Origin: Actinomycetota bacterium
Lineage (GTDB): Bacteria > Actinomycetota > Thermoleophilia > Gaiellales > F1-60-MAGs149
Direction: 5' to 3'
DNA: 64,000 bases
NCBI GenBank assembly: GCA_016870485.1
Contig: VGBM01000001.1
Location: 161,786 to 225,785, forward strand
The notes under the pieces were generated by a model that was not told the DNA's origin, searched no databases, and was given only the letters and a program-made list of their open reading frames with translations. The translations under genes were made by a program, and so were the position numbers. Positions 1 to 9,646 of the stretch are shown here, one piece after another; positions within the stretch are counted from its first letter, which is position 1, and each line of letters opens with the position of its first letter.

Positions 1-615
1 GACGGCGATCTTGTCAGCCACCTTGACGCCGCCGACAATGGCAACGAACGGGTGCTCCGGGGCCTCCAGGAGGCCCGTCAGCACGTCGACCTCGCGCTCC
101 ATCAGGAGGCCGGCGTGGGCGGGCAGGAGGTGCGCGACACCCTCGGTGGAGGCGTGCGCGCGGTGGGCCGCCCCGAAGGCATCGTTGACGAAGACGTCGC
201 CGAGCGCGGCCAGCTCGGCCGCGAAGGCGGCGTCGTTGGCCTCCTCCTGCGCGTGGTAGCGAAGGTTCTCGAGCAGGCACACGTCGCCGTCGCCGAGGCC
301 GTCCACGACGGCCGCCGCCGCCGGCCCCACGCAGTCGTCGGCGAACGCCACCGGCGCGCCGAGCAGCTCCGCCAGGCGCGCCGCCACGGGCCGCAGGCTG
401 TCCTCGGGCCGGCGCTCGCCCTTCGGCCGGCCGAGGTGGCTGCAGAGCACGACACGCGCGCCCTGCCCGCGGAGGGCCGCGATGGTCGGCAGCGCCGCCC
501 GGATGCGCGTGTCGTCGCCGACGATGCCGTCCGCGAGCGGCACGTTGAGGTCGACGCGCACGAGCACGCGCCGCCCCCGCACGTCGCCGATCTCCGCGAG
601 CCCTCGCCGCGCCAT
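1..615 (-). CDS. pgk: Phosphoglycerate kinase, N-terminal part (cut by window edge)
   Basis: Glycolytic and gluconeogenic enzyme that exchanges phosphate between 1,3-bisphosphoglycerate and ADP in the cytosol. The 205 visible residues hold the PGK N-terminal substrate domain: [11 protein letters not shown] near the start, CSHLGRPKG, and [16 protein letters not shown]. The ATP-binding C-terminal half lies outside the window. The ATG is two bases after the gap stop codon, so the two genes are co-transcribed in the usual gap-pgk order. Confidence 0.96.
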   Translation of the reverse strand, partial: MARRGLAEIGDVRGRRVLVRVDLNVPLADGIVGDDTRIRAALPTIAALRGQGARVVLCSHLGRPKGERRPEDSLRPVAARLAELLGAPVAFADDCVGPAAAAVVDGLGDGDVCLLENLRYHAQEEANDAAFAAELAALGDVFVNDAFGAAHRAHASTEGVAHLLPAHAGLLMEREVDVLTGLLEAPEHPFVAIVGGVKVADKIAV

Positions 616-617
616 CG

Positions 618-1613
<996 letters not shown>

Positions 1614-1679
1614 GTGGGGTCCCTCCTTCGGGGGCGTTCGCTGGCGTGTGCGGGCGCGCGGAGGCGCCTGTCGGGGATC

Positions 1680-2630
1680 CTAGGCGCTCGCGCTCCCGGA
1701 TTCGGCGGGTCCGCCGCCCTCCTCGGCCAGCGCCGCGATCCGGCGCAGCCGAGCCGCGAGGGTCGGCCGCGGGCAGCCGCCGCGCTGCGCGAGCTCCGAC
1801 AGGGGCAGGTCCGGGTGCGCGGCCCGCAGCACGGCGGCCTCGCGCAGGGGCGCCGGCAGGGCGGCCAGGCGCCCGTCGGCCGCGAGGACCTCTATCGCCC
1901 GCACCTGTCGTCGCGTCGCCGCCACCTGCCGGCCGAGGTTCGCGGTGTCGAAGTTGGCGCGCCGGTTGGCGGCGCCGCGGGCCTGCCGCACGACCTCGTC
2001 CTCCGCCATGTCGAGCGCCGCCGAGTCCGCGCCGATCACGCTGAGCAGGCCCTGCACGGCCTCGCGCCGGCGCGTCATCACCTCCGCCCAGCGCGGCCGC
2101 TCCCGCACCCGCAGGTCGATGCCGAGCCGGGCGCCGCAGGCCCGCAGCACCTCGGCGTGGTCCGCGCTGTGCGTGCGCACCTCGAGCAGCGCGGGCCGTC
2201 CCGGGCCCGAGACGGTGCCGGCCACGGCGAAGGCCCCGGCGAGCGCGCTCGCGGCGCAGCAGGCCCGCCGCGCGATCGCCGGATCGGGCGGCAGCGGCCG
2301 GCCGGCCGGGTCGACGACGCCCGCGGCGGCCAGGGCCCGCGTCGACGCCGCATCGTCGGCGAGCACGAGCAGCACCCGCTGGGCCGCCGGCAGCCGCGCG
2401 GGGCGGTACGTCCGGATGCCGCAGGTGGCGCCCTCCTCGCGCAGGAGGGCGAGCAGGAGCCGCCCGACCGCGTGGCCCGCGACGTCGAGCTCGGCGTGCA
2501 CGTGGCCGCCGCCCGTCAGGTGCAGAGTGCCGGCGCCGCGCAGTGCGGCGCCGAGCAGGGCGCGCCGGCAGCAGTCGCCGGCCGGCGGGTGGTGCGCGAC
2601 CTCCTCGCGGACGTCGCTCGCGTACGTCAT
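1680..2630 (-). CDS. whiA: WhiA-type DNA-binding regulator
   Basis: WhiA is a conserved Gram-positive DNA-binding protein related to homing endonucleases; in Streptomyces it controls sporulation septation with WhiB, and elsewhere it affects division or metabolism. The 316-residue protein has the N-terminal LAGLIDADG-like region, here with [15 protein letters not shown] near residues 18-32. A helix-turn-helix follows near the C-terminus ([20 protein letters not shown]). The start overlaps the yvcK stop by four bases, so translation is probably coupled. The role in this organism is inferred. Confidence 0.93.
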   Translation of the reverse strand: MTYASDVREEVAHHPPAGDCCRRALLGAALRGAGTLHLTGGGHVHAELDVAGHAVGRLLLALLREEGATCGIRTYRPARLPAAQRVLLVLADDAASTRALAAAGVVDPAGRPLPPDPAIARRACCAASALAGAFAVAGTVSGPGRPALLEVRTHSADHAEVLRACGARLGIDLRVRERPRWAEVMTRRREAVQGLLSVIGADSAALDMAEDEVVRQARGAANRRANFDTANLGRQVAATRRQVRAIEVLAADGRLAALPAPLREAAVLRAAHPDLPLSELAQRGGCPRPTLAARLRRIAALAEEGGGPAESGSASA

Positions 2631-3565
2631 GCGCGCCCGTCGGGGCGCGGGCGCCGGGCCTGCGCGATCAGGGCGCGGCCGAGCCGCAGGGGGTCGTGGT
2701 GGTGGCCGTCGGTGATCCGCGCGACGACGACCTCGACCCCGCTGTCCACGAGCGGCTGGCGCTCGAAGTCGACGGGGATCAGCCCCGGCGCGTCGACCCG
2801 GCGCACCGTCGGCACCAGCACGGTGTCGACCACGCCGCGGCCGACGTGGCGCTCCAGCCGCTCGAGGTGCGTGGCCGCGTCGTAGCCGATCGTCTCGCTC
2901 GGCTCCTGCAGGAGGTTGGCGACGTAGACGCGGCGGGCGGTCGACGCGCGCAGGGCGTCGCCGAGGCCGGGTACGAGCAGGGGCGGGATCGTCGACGTGA
3001 ACAGGGACCCGGGACCCAGCACGACGAGGTCGGCGTCCCGCAGCGCCTCCACCGACTCGGGGTGCGGCTGCGGGCGCTCGGGCTGGAGGCGCAGGCGCCG
3101 CACGGCGCGCCGCTCGGACGCCACGGCGGTCTCGCCGGCGACCACGCGGCCGTCCTCCATCTCCGCTACCAGGACCGCCTTCTCGCGCGTGGCCGGCAGC
3201 ACGCTGCCGGAGATCGCGAGGACGTGGCTCGACAGCGCAACGGCGGCCTCGAAGGAGCCGGCGACCTCGGTCAGCGCGGCGAGCACGAGGTTGCCGAGGG
3301 AGTGGCCCTCGAGGTCGCCGCGGTCGAAGCGGTGCTGGAAGACCTCCGCGAGCACCGACTCGTCGTCGGCGAGCGCGACCAGGCAGTTGCGGACGTCGCC
3401 CGGCGGTGGCATGCCGAGGTCGCGGCGCAGGCGCCCCGACGAGCCGCCGTCGTCGGTCAGGGTCACGATCGCGGTCGGGTGCGCCCCGGCCAGCTTGAGG
3501 CCGCGCAGCACCGTCGACAGACCCGTGCCGCCACCGAGACAGACGATGCGGGGCTCAGCGCGCAC
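2627..3565 (-). CDS. yvcK: YvcK/CofD-family gluconeogenesis factor
   Basis: YvcK proteins bind UDP-sugars and are needed for growth on gluconeogenic carbon and for normal wall synthesis in Bacillus and Mycobacterium (family knowledge). The N-terminus has [16 protein letters not shown] and [11 protein letters not shown], the fold shared with CofD, and later [18 protein letters not shown]. The 312 residues are near family size. The GTG start lies 11 bases inside the end of the alkyltransferase-like gene upstream. rapZ, which usually sits between uvrC and yvcK, is missing here. Confidence 0.93.
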   Translation of the reverse strand: MRAEPRIVCLGGGTGLSTVLRGLKLAGAHPTAIVTLTDDGGSSGRLRRDLGMPPPGDVRNCLVALADDESVLAEVFQHRFDRGDLEGHSLGNLVLAALTEVAGSFEAAVALSSHVLAISGSVLPATREKAVLVAEMEDGRVVAGETAVASERRAVRRLRLQPERPQPHPESVEALRDADLVVLGPGSLFTSTIPPLLVPGLGDALRASTARRVYVANLLQEPSETIGYDAATHLERLERHVGRGVVDTVLVPTVRRVDAPGLIPVDFERQPLVDSGVEVVVARITDGHHHDPLRLGRALIAQARRPRPDGRA

Positions 3566-4046
3566 GCGCGCCCTCCAGCGCCAGGAGGCGCCGCTTGCGC
3601 TCGTCGCCGGGCGCGCCGTACCCGCCGATGGTCCCGTCCGCCCTGATGACGCGATGGTACGGGACGAGCACGCTCAGGGGGCCGTGCGCGCAGGCCGCGC
3701 CCGCCGCGCGCCAGGCGCGGGGCCGCCCCGCCCGCCGGGCCACCTCCGCGTAGGAGGCGGTCTCGCCGCGGGGGATCGCGCGCACGGCGCGCAGGAGGCG
3801 CCGCTCGTCCTCCGGGATCCCGTGCCAGTCCCAGGCGGGCTCAAGGTCGAGGTCGGCGAAGTCCTCGTCGGCGCCCGCGTAGAAGGCGACCAGGCGGCCA
3901 GCTAGGGCCTGCGCCGCCGGGTCCGAACCGACCCGGGCGGGCGGGCGACCGTCGGGCGCAGGCTCCTCGTGGTCGACCACGCGGCCGTCCTCGACGAGCA
4001 GCGACCCCGTGCCCCAGCCCGGGGCCGCGTAGAGGCAGGCGATCAC
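3555..4046 (-). CDS. Alkyltransferase-like protein (Ogt/MGMT homologue with Tyr for active-site Cys)
   Basis: Homologue of O6-alkylguanine-DNA alkyltransferase, 163 residues. The helix-turn-helix (ETASYAEVARRAGRP) and arginine-finger region (PRAWRAAGAA) are kept, but the active motif PCHRV reads PYHRV: Tyr130, codon TAC at 3659-3657, replaces the alkyl-accepting cysteine. It therefore cannot do canonical suicide transfer and fits the ATL class, which binds alkylated guanine and hands it to nucleotide excision repair. Known ATLs usually carry Trp, sometimes Ala, at this site. The GTG start overlaps the uvrC stop (GTGA), so it is likely made together with UvrC, which supports an excision-repair role. 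Confidence 0.85.
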   Translation of the reverse strand: MIACLYAAPGWGTGSLLVEDGRVVDHEEPAPDGRPPARVGSDPAAQALAGRLVAFYAGADEDFADLDLEPAWDWHGIPEDERRLLRAVRAIPRGETASYAEVARRAGRPRAWRAAGAACAHGPLSVLVPYHRVIRADGTIGGYGAPGDERKRRLLALEGARAR

Positions 4047-5941
4047 CGACTCGCCTCGGGCAGCCGCCGGCGTCCGCCGCGGGCGCCGCTCGGGGCCGGG
4101 CCGCCGATCCGGTGCAGCGCGGCGTGGATCGCGTGCGCGGTCTTGGCGGGCAGGCCCGGCACCGCCTCGATCTCGCCGGGGGCCGCCGCCATCAGCGCCT
4201 CGACGGACCCGAAATGGTCGAGCAGGGCCCGGCGGCGGGCCGGCCCCACCCCGGGCAGTTCCTCGAGCGCGGACCGCGTCGCCTGGTTCGTGCGGTCGCG
4301 GCGGCTCTGGCGCACGGCGAAGCGGTGCGCCTCGTCGCGGATCTGGCGCAGGAGCAGGAGCCCCGGGGCGTTCGGGTCCAGCACGACCGGCCGGCCGCGG
4401 CCCGGCAGCCAGACCTCCTCCTCGCGCTTGGCGAGGCCGACGACCGCGGTGCGCGGCGCCTCGGCGCGGGTCATCGCGGCCACGGCCGCGTTCAGCTGGC
4501 CCTTGCCGCCGTCGATGACCACGAGGTCGGGCGCCGACCCGAACGACGGGTCGTCGTCCTGGGCGGCGAGCCGGGTGAAGCGGCGGTCGATCGCCTCCCC
4601 GATCGAGGCGAAGTCGTCGAGGCGACCGTGGCGGATCCCGAAGCTGCGGTACTGGTCGGTGCGCGGCACCCCGTCGAGCATCACCGCCATCGAGGCGTAC
4701 TGGCTCTCGCCGCCGAGGGTGGAGACGTCGTAGCACTCGATCCGCCGCGGCAGGCCCTCGAGCCCGAGCCGCTCGCGCAGCTCCTCGAGCGCGTCGGCGC
4801 CACGCGTGCGGGCCCGGTCGTCCTGCAGGCGCACCCCCTCGAGCGCGAGCTCCGCGTTGCGCTGCGCGAGCTCGCGCAGGCGCCGCCACTCACCCCGCAT
4901 CGGCGTGCGCAGCTCGACCGCGCTGCCGCGCCGCTCCGTCAGGAGCGCCTCCAGCTCCGCGCGGCGCGCGAGGCCGGACGGCGCGATCACGAGCGGCGGC
5001 ACGGCGGCGCCGCCGCCGTAGCGCTCGTCGAGGGCGGCCTCCACGACGTCGTCGGCGTCGGCGGTCCGGGCGTTGTCGAACACGAACTCGATCCGCTCGG
5101 CGAGGCGCCCGCCGCGCTGCGGCCAGATGTGCACCACGGCGGTGTCGTCACCGAGGGCGACGCCGAGCACATCGCCGTCCCCCGCGTCGGCGCGGTCGAC
5201 GAGCTGCTGCTCGTCGAGCATCCGCACGGCGGCGAGCCGGTTGCGGGCGCGGGCCGCATCCTCGTAGCGCTGGTCGGCGGCGGCGGTGCGCATCTCCGCC
5301 TCGAGCTGGCGCGTGATTGTGCGCGTGTCCCCCTCGAGGAAGCGCACGACGTCGTCGATCAGACGCCCGTACTCCTCCTCCGAGACGCGGCCGACACACG
5401 GGGCGAGGCAGCGTCCGATGTGCAGGTCGAGGCACGGCGATCCGGAGCGGCGTCCCGGCGTCGGGCCCTCGCACGGGCGGTACGGGAACACCCGGCCGAG
5501 GATGTCGAGGGTGTCGCGCACCTTGCGCGCGCTCGGGTACGGCCCGAACAGCCGCCCCTTCGAGCGGTTGCCGCGGCGCGTGAACATCACGCGCGGGTAG
5601 GCCTCGCCCTCCGTGACCACGATCATCGGATACGACTTGTCGTCGCGCAGGCGCACGTTGAACGGCGGCCGGTGCTGCTTGACGAGGGTCTGCTCGAGCA
5701 GCAGCGCCTCCGTCTCCGTGGCCGTGACGGTGACGTCGACCTCGCGGACGCGCAGCACGAGCTCCGCGGTGCGCCGCTCGAGGCCGCGGTCGGGCCGCGC
5801 GTACGAGCCGACCCGCCGGCGCAGCGCCTTCGCCTTGCCGACGTAGAGGACCTCACCGTCCTCGCCCCGGAACACGTAGACGCCCGGCTCCTCGGGCAGC
5901 GTGCGCGCGCGCTCGCGGATCAGGTCGACGCCCTCGCTCAT
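4043..5941 (-). CDS. uvrC: Excinuclease ABC subunit C
   Basis: Makes the dual incision in nucleotide excision repair after UvrA/UvrB damage recognition. The 632 residues contain the N-terminal GIY-YIG nuclease (GVYVFRGEDGEVLYVGKAKA, residues 20-39). A UVR motif follows near 200-240 (YEDAARARNRLAAV), then the RNase H-like C-terminal nuclease (VIDGGKGQLNAA). Helix-hairpin-helix motifs end the protein (ELPGVGPARRRALLDHFGS). The ATG has a TACGAT box seven bases upstream and no Shine-Dalgarno sequence, so a leaderless mRNA is likely. It heads uvrC-ATL-yvcK-whiA. Confidence 0.97.
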   Translation of the reverse strand: MSEGVDLIRERARTLPEEPGVYVFRGEDGEVLYVGKAKALRRRVGSYARPDRGLERRTAELVLRVREVDVTVTATETEALLLEQTLVKQHRPPFNVRLRDDKSYPMIVVTEGEAYPRVMFTRRGNRSKGRLFGPYPSARKVRDTLDILGRVFPYRPCEGPTPGRRSGSPCLDLHIGRCLAPCVGRVSEEEYGRLIDDVVRFLEGDTRTITRQLEAEMRTAAADQRYEDAARARNRLAAVRMLDEQQLVDRADAGDGDVLGVALGDDTAVVHIWPQRGGRLAERIEFVFDNARTADADDVVEAALDERYGGGAAVPPLVIAPSGLARRAELEALLTERRGSAVELRTPMRGEWRRLRELAQRNAELALEGVRLQDDRARTRGADALEELRERLGLEGLPRRIECYDVSTLGGESQYASMAVMLDGVPRTDQYRSFGIRHGRLDDFASIGEAIDRRFTRLAAQDDDPSFGSAPDLVVIDGGKGQLNAAVAAMTRAEAPRTAVVGLAKREEEVWLPGRGRPVVLDPNAPGLLLLRQIRDEAHRFAVRQSRRDRTNQATRSALEELPGVGPARRRALLDHFGSVEALMAAAPGEIEAVPGLPAKTAHAIHAALHRIGGPAPSGARGGRRRLPEASR

Positions 5942-5948
5942 GCGGCTA

Positions 5949-5954
5949 ATCGTA
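5949..5954 (-). promoter_or_regulatory. Minus-10 box of uvrC operon (TACGAT)
   Basis: TACGAT is followed by seven bases and the uvrC ATG, so initiation at or next to the A of ATG is expected. Confidence 0.6.
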
Positions 5955-5972
5955 GACCGCAGACGGGGCCGA

Positions 5973-6278
5973 TCAGGGTGTGATGACCGCGACGCGGCGG
6001 CCGTCGGGGTCGATCCGCGCGACGGCCGTCGCCCGCCCGGCCACGGGCAGGGCGAGCCGGTGGCGCCCGATCCTGAGCCCCGCGCCGGGGTCCTCCACGA
6101 CCGCGGTGGCGCGCTCGGCCCCGTCCGCGACGGCCTGCAGGGCGCGGCCCTCGGCGATCCGCTCGGCGGCCGCTCGCCGCGCCTCGAGACCCAGCACCCC
6201 GAGCGCGGCGAGGGCGACGATCCCGAGCGGCGCCGCGAGCGCGATCGCGAGCGCGGCGGCCTGGCCGCGCCGCCTCAT
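5973..6278 (-). CDS. Small secreted or membrane-anchored protein, TadE/TadG-like start
   Basis: A 101-residue protein of unconfirmed family. It starts MRRRGQAAALAIALAAPLG, the basic stretch plus hydrophobic helix of Tad-type pseudopilins and TadE/TadG proteins, followed by about 65 mostly polar residues. The ATG overlaps the stop of the preceding TadE-like gene (ATGA), so the two are translationally coupled. No Tad ATPase, prepilin peptidase or secretin gene is in the window. A role in a surface pilus or secreted assembly is only a guess. Confidence 0.6.
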   Translation of the reverse strand: MRRRGQAAALAIALAAPLGIVALAALGVLGLEARRAAAERIAEGRALQAVADGAERATAVVEDPGAGLRIGRHRLALPVAGRATAVARIDPDGRRVAVITP

Positions 6279-6676
6279 CCGACCCGCACCGCCTCCCGTC
6301 GCACCGCGCCGAGGGGCGCCGCGACCCGCACCTCGATCCGCGCGCCGGCGACCCGCACCCGCACGCCCGGCGCAGGCGCGGGCTGGAGGCCCATGACGTC
6401 GGCCCGCACGGCGCGGGCCAGCTCGCGCTCCGCCTGCGTGACCGCGGCGATGCGCCCGCAGGCGATCGCGAAGGCGCAGCCGCAGGCTGCGAGCACCGGG
6501 CACAGCGCCAGGAGCTCCACGAGGGCCTGGCCGCGCCGCGCCCCGTCGGGGGCGTGGACCGCGTCGGCCGCGCGCTGCCACGCGCCGGCGGCGGCCCGCG
6601 CGGTCGCCGCGACCAGGACCACCAGCAACACGCAGACCACCACCGCCTCCACCCCGGCCTGGCCCCGGCGTCGCAT
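6275..6676 (-). CDS. TadE-like protein
   Basis: A 133-residue protein starting MRRRGQAGVEAVVVCVLLVV, resembling TadE-type pilus assembly proteins (basic residues, then G-Q-A-x-V-E, then one membrane helix). A second such element occurs internally (ARRGQALVELLALCPVL), so the protein may hold two fused TadE-like helices. A CACGCT sequence six bases before the ATG resembles the leaderless minus-10 pattern but lacks the first T. The gene is coupled to the next small protein. Confidence 0.6.
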   Translation of the reverse strand: MRRRGQAGVEAVVVCVLLVVLVAATARAAAGAWQRAADAVHAPDGARRGQALVELLALCPVLAACGCAFAIACGRIAAVTQAERELARAVRADVMGLQPAPAPGVRVRVAGARIEVRVAAPLGAVRREAVRVG

Positions 6677-6757
6677 GCCCGCAGCGTGGCGCTGGTGGGG
6701 CGCCCGCGGGCGCGCGGGGGACGCGCGGAGGCCGACGGCATCCGCGCGCGGCGGGTC

Positions 6758-7117
6758 CTAGTACCAGCCCTCCGTCTCGCGCCAGAGGCGCCACATCACG
6801 TATCCGCACGCGCCGATGATCGCGAAGAAGAGCAGCGCCGTGAACAGGGTCCAGGAGATCAGGAACGACCCGACCACCACGAGCACGATGATCAGGCCGG
6901 CCCCGTAGAAGAGCAGCTTCTGGCCGCGGCTCAGCCAGCTCAGGCGGCTGCGGTTGTCGCGCCAGATCCGGTAGACGAAGTAGAGCAGCGCGGCGAGGAT
7001 CGCGATCCGGACGACGATCAGCAGGATCTCGACGACGGGGCCCGCCACGACCTGCAGGGCGGTGAGGACGAGCGCCGCCGCGACGACGATCCCCCAGCTG
7101 AGCCACGGCTTCGACAC
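6758..7117 (-). CDS. Small integral membrane protein of unknown function
   Basis: A 119-residue protein not recognised as a known family. It has about four hydrophobic segments (near residues 8-25, 28-48, 65-85, 90-108) separated by short basic loops such as YRIWRDNRSR, and ends in WRLWRETEGWY. The GTG start is preceded at six bases by TACCCT, so it is predicted to be expressed from its own leaderless promoter, placed just after the stop of the neighbouring membrane protein gene. Confidence 0.7.
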   Translation of the reverse strand: MSKPWLSWGIVVAAALVLTALQVVAGPVVEILLIVVRIAILAALLYFVYRIWRDNRSRLSWLSRGQKLLFYGAGLIIVLVVVGSFLISWTLFTALLFFAIIGACGYVMWRLWRETEGWY

Positions 7118-7123
7118 GCCGTC

Positions 7124-7129
7124 AGGGTA
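7124..7129 (-). promoter_or_regulatory. Minus-10 box (TACCCT) of the 119-residue membrane protein
   Basis: TACCCT with a six-base spacer to the GTG start at 7117; it predicts a leaderless transcript. Confidence 0.55.
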
Positions 7130-7135
7130 CCCGCA

Positions 7136-7501
7136 TCAGACCGCGCCGCTCGAGAGGAAGGCCCGGACGGCAAGCGCGGCGGCGAGGAGGGCGGCGATGG
7201 AGAAGATCAGGATGTTGCGGTGGATGTCGTCGCGGCGCGCCGAGTACGCAAACACGACGAGCGCCGCCGGCAGGAGGCCGTAGACGTAGTGCAGCTGCTC
7301 GGCCGCGCGCAGGTTCTGGCTGAGCAGGAGCAGCCCGATCAGGGCCTGCCCGATGATCACCGTCTGCGAGGCGGCGAGGACCTGCGCGTAGACCTTGCCG
7401 GTCGGGAGCCAGCGGCGCCAGATCGCGACGCCCCACAGGCCCGCGATCAGGTTGATCGCGATCACGACGACGCCGAGCCAGTAGTGGAGCGTGACCGTCA
7501 C
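7136..7501 (-). CDS. Small four-helix membrane protein of unknown function
   Basis: A 121-residue protein with about four membrane helices: YWLGVVVIAINLIAGLWGV near the start, TVIIGQALIGLLLLS, VYGLLPAALVVFAYS, and a final one in the last 30 residues. There is a conserved-looking HYVYGLLPA motif and no catalytic signature. The GTG start has CATACT seven bases upstream, a weak match to the leaderless pattern. Function unknown. Confidence 0.7.
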   Translation of the reverse strand: MTVTLHYWLGVVVIAINLIAGLWGVAIWRRWLPTGKVYAQVLAASQTVIIGQALIGLLLLSQNLRAAEQLHYVYGLLPAALVVFAYSARRDDIHRNILIFSIAALLAAALAVRAFLSSGAV

Positions 7502-7535
7502 CCCGGGAAGTATGCGCGAGCCCCGCCCGGCGCGG

Positions 7536-8840
7536 CTAGCCGCCGAGGTTGAACTGGGCGAGGGTCTTCTGCGACCGGAAGACCGGCTTCGCGCCGGCGC
7601 CCTCGGCGACGGGCCAGGCGGGGGCGCGGTAGATCGCGATGCGCGCGCCCTCGGCGCAGTCGCCCGTCGAGCCGCAGGTCAGGCGGCCGGACAGGCCCTG
7701 GTACCCGCGCACCTCGAGGAGGGCCCGACGCAGGGCCTCGCGGTCGATCACCAGGACGCCGCCCGGCTCGATCACCGCCGTCCGCCGGATCGCGTCCGCG
7801 ATCACCGCGAAGGCGTCGAAGGCGTGCGCGTGGTAGACGCCGATCGGGTCGCCGCCGGTCTGGCGGCGGTAGGACGGCAGAAAGCCGTCGCGGTAGAAGG
7901 CGTTCTCCTCCAGGTAGGTGAAGTCCGGGCTCGAGGCGTAGACGCCCTTCGCGTCCGCGCCGAGGACCTGCAGGAACTCCGTCGTCTGGCAGGCCTCCGA
8001 GACCACGATCGGCAGGCTGCTCAGCGCCGGCACGGCCCGGATCGCGGCCGCGGTCTGCTCGCACTCCGGCGAGAAGGCGCTGATCAGGACCATGTCGGGC
8101 CCCAGGGCGGCGATCTCCCGTGCGGCCGCCGCGGCGGGCGCGTCCGCGCCGACCTTGAGGTCGGCGAGCTGCTGGCCGCCGAGCGCGTTCAGAGACGATC
8201 CGAAGGCGCTCGCGAGCTGCTGCGAGTAGACGTCGCCGGCGGCGTGGACGGTGACCGCGCTGCGCCAGCCCTCGCGCACGTAGGCGAAGTCGGCGACGGC
8301 CGAGGCCTGCAGCGCGTCGTTCGGCGACACCCGGAAGTAGGTGCGCCGGCGCTGCTTGGGGTCCGTCAGGGAGGGCGCGGTGTTCGAGGCCGACACCATC
8401 AGCACGTTCGCCTCGGCGAGGACGGCGTCGGCCGCCCCGAGCGCCGCGGTCGAGCAGGTGGTCCCGACGACGGCCACCAGCGACGGCTCCTGCAGGAGCC
8501 GCAGCGCGCCGGTGCGGCCACCGGCCGCGCTGCACTGGTCCTCCTGCGACAGCACCTCGACGTCGTGCCCGAGCAGCTGGCCGGGCGCGCCGTCGAAGAC
8601 CCCGTCGAGGTAGTCGACCGACAGCCGCAGGCTCTGCTGCACATCGATGCCCGACTCCGTCGTCAGGTTGAGGAGCTCGCCGAGGTAGATCGGCTGGCCG
8701 ACTCCGACGCGGACGCAGGTCGGGCCCGACGCCGGACAGGACGCGGTCGTCGGGACGGCCGCCTCGTCCGCTGCGCCGCAGCCCCCGAGGACGGCGCCGG
8801 CGGCGACCACGGCGAGCGCGAGCAGGAGCCGGCGGGTCAC
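7536..8840 (-). CDS. LivK-type periplasmic-binding lipoprotein (orphan)
   Basis: About 434 residues. The signal peptide ends in lipobox LGGC, so the mature protein is a lipoprotein. The rest is a type I periplasmic-binding fold of the branched-chain amino acid class, with VAVVGTTCSTAALGAADAVL and SPNDALQASAVADF as typical first-lobe motifs. The GTG start is chosen because it overlaps the stop of the DUF4239 gene (GTGA); another GTG at 8855 is possible. No permease or ATPase is nearby. The ligand is unknown, and the partner is more likely the co-expressed membrane protein than a transporter (inference). Confidence 0.85.
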   Translation of the reverse strand: MTRRLLLALAVVAAGAVLGGCGAADEAAVPTTASCPASGPTCVRVGVGQPIYLGELLNLTTESGIDVQQSLRLSVDYLDGVFDGAPGQLLGHDVEVLSQEDQCSAAGGRTGALRLLQEPSLVAVVGTTCSTAALGAADAVLAEANVLMVSASNTAPSLTDPKQRRRTYFRVSPNDALQASAVADFAYVREGWRSAVTVHAAGDVYSQQLASAFGSSLNALGGQQLADLKVGADAPAAAAAREIAALGPDMVLISAFSPECEQTAAAIRAVPALSSLPIVVSEACQTTEFLQVLGADAKGVYASSPDFTYLEENAFYRDGFLPSYRRQTGGDPIGVYHAHAFDAFAVIADAIRRTAVIEPGGVLVIDREALRRALLEVRGYQGLSGRLTCGSTGDCAEGARIAIYRAPAWPVAEGAGAKPVFRSQKTLAQFNLGG

Positions 8841-9646
8841 GACGCGGCCACCCACGGCGCGTAGCCGCCCGCGCGGAGCTCGTCGGCGACCTGCAGGATC
8901 GGCACGGTCGAGACGGCGAAGGGCCCGTCGAACGGGGCGCTAATGGCGAGGATCGCGGCCAGGTCGAGGCCGACCACGAGCACGATGCCGGCCGCGACCA
9001 GCGCGAAGCGCGGTCCCGAGCGCAGCGCCACGAGGACCGCGCCGAGGATCAGCACGGCCCCCGTCACCACGCTCAGCGCGAAGAGCGGCGCCGGCAGCAC
9101 CTGGGTGGCGACCACGATCCGCTGCCGGCGCGCCTCGTTCATGGTGCCGAGCGCCCCCTGCATCGCATCCGCCGCCCCCGGCGGCGCGTACGAGCGCGAC
9201 CCGAACAGGATCACGGACTGCGAGAGCGCGGACACCTCGTCGGCGGCCGGCGACGGCAGCGCCGGCGTGCGCGCCAGGTGCGGCCACTCGCGCCGGGCGA
9301 CGGCGTCGAGCTCCCGGACGAGCGCCGCCTGGACCAGCGCCGCGTCGACCGGCGGGAGGCCAGCCGAGCCGTAGGCGAGCTGGCTGGCGGCGGCCATCTC
9401 CACGGCGACGAGGTTCTGGGACTGGCGCAGGGTGCCGTACTCGGAGTTGATCAGGAAGCCGGTCAGGATCGCGAACAGGCTGCCGAGCACCGTCATGTAG
9501 GCGGCGGCGGTGACGCCGATGCCCTCGCGGCGGTCGTGCGGGAACACCCGGGCGGCGACGAGGATGACGACGAGGGCGTATGCGACCGCGCCGCCCACGC
9601 AGAGCGCGAGGATCGCCGGCCCCGAGAGCGAGGTCAGCCAGCTCAT
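8837..9646 (-). CDS. DUF4239 (bestrophin-like) membrane protein
   Basis: A 269-residue protein with two N-terminal membrane helices (residues about 8-32 and 45-65), a soluble segment of about 130 residues, and two C-terminal helices. The helical stretch EMAAASQLAYGSAG followed by REWPHL matches DUF4239, a family distantly likened to bestrophin anion channels; its biochemical role is not established. It lies between two lipoprotein genes and overlaps each by four bases, which suggests one stoichiometric membrane complex with two different binding proteins. Confidence 0.8.
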   Translation of the reverse strand: MSWLTSLSGPAILALCVGGAVAYALVVILVAARVFPHDRREGIGVTAAAYMTVLGSLFAILTGFLINSEYGTLRQSQNLVAVEMAAASQLAYGSAGLPPVDAALVQAALVRELDAVARREWPHLARTPALPSPAADEVSALSQSVILFGSRSYAPPGAADAMQGALGTMNEARRQRIVVATQVLPAPLFALSVVTGAVLILGAVLVALRSGPRFALVAAGIVLVVGLDLAAILAISAPFDGPFAVSTVPILQVADELRAGGYAPWVAAS

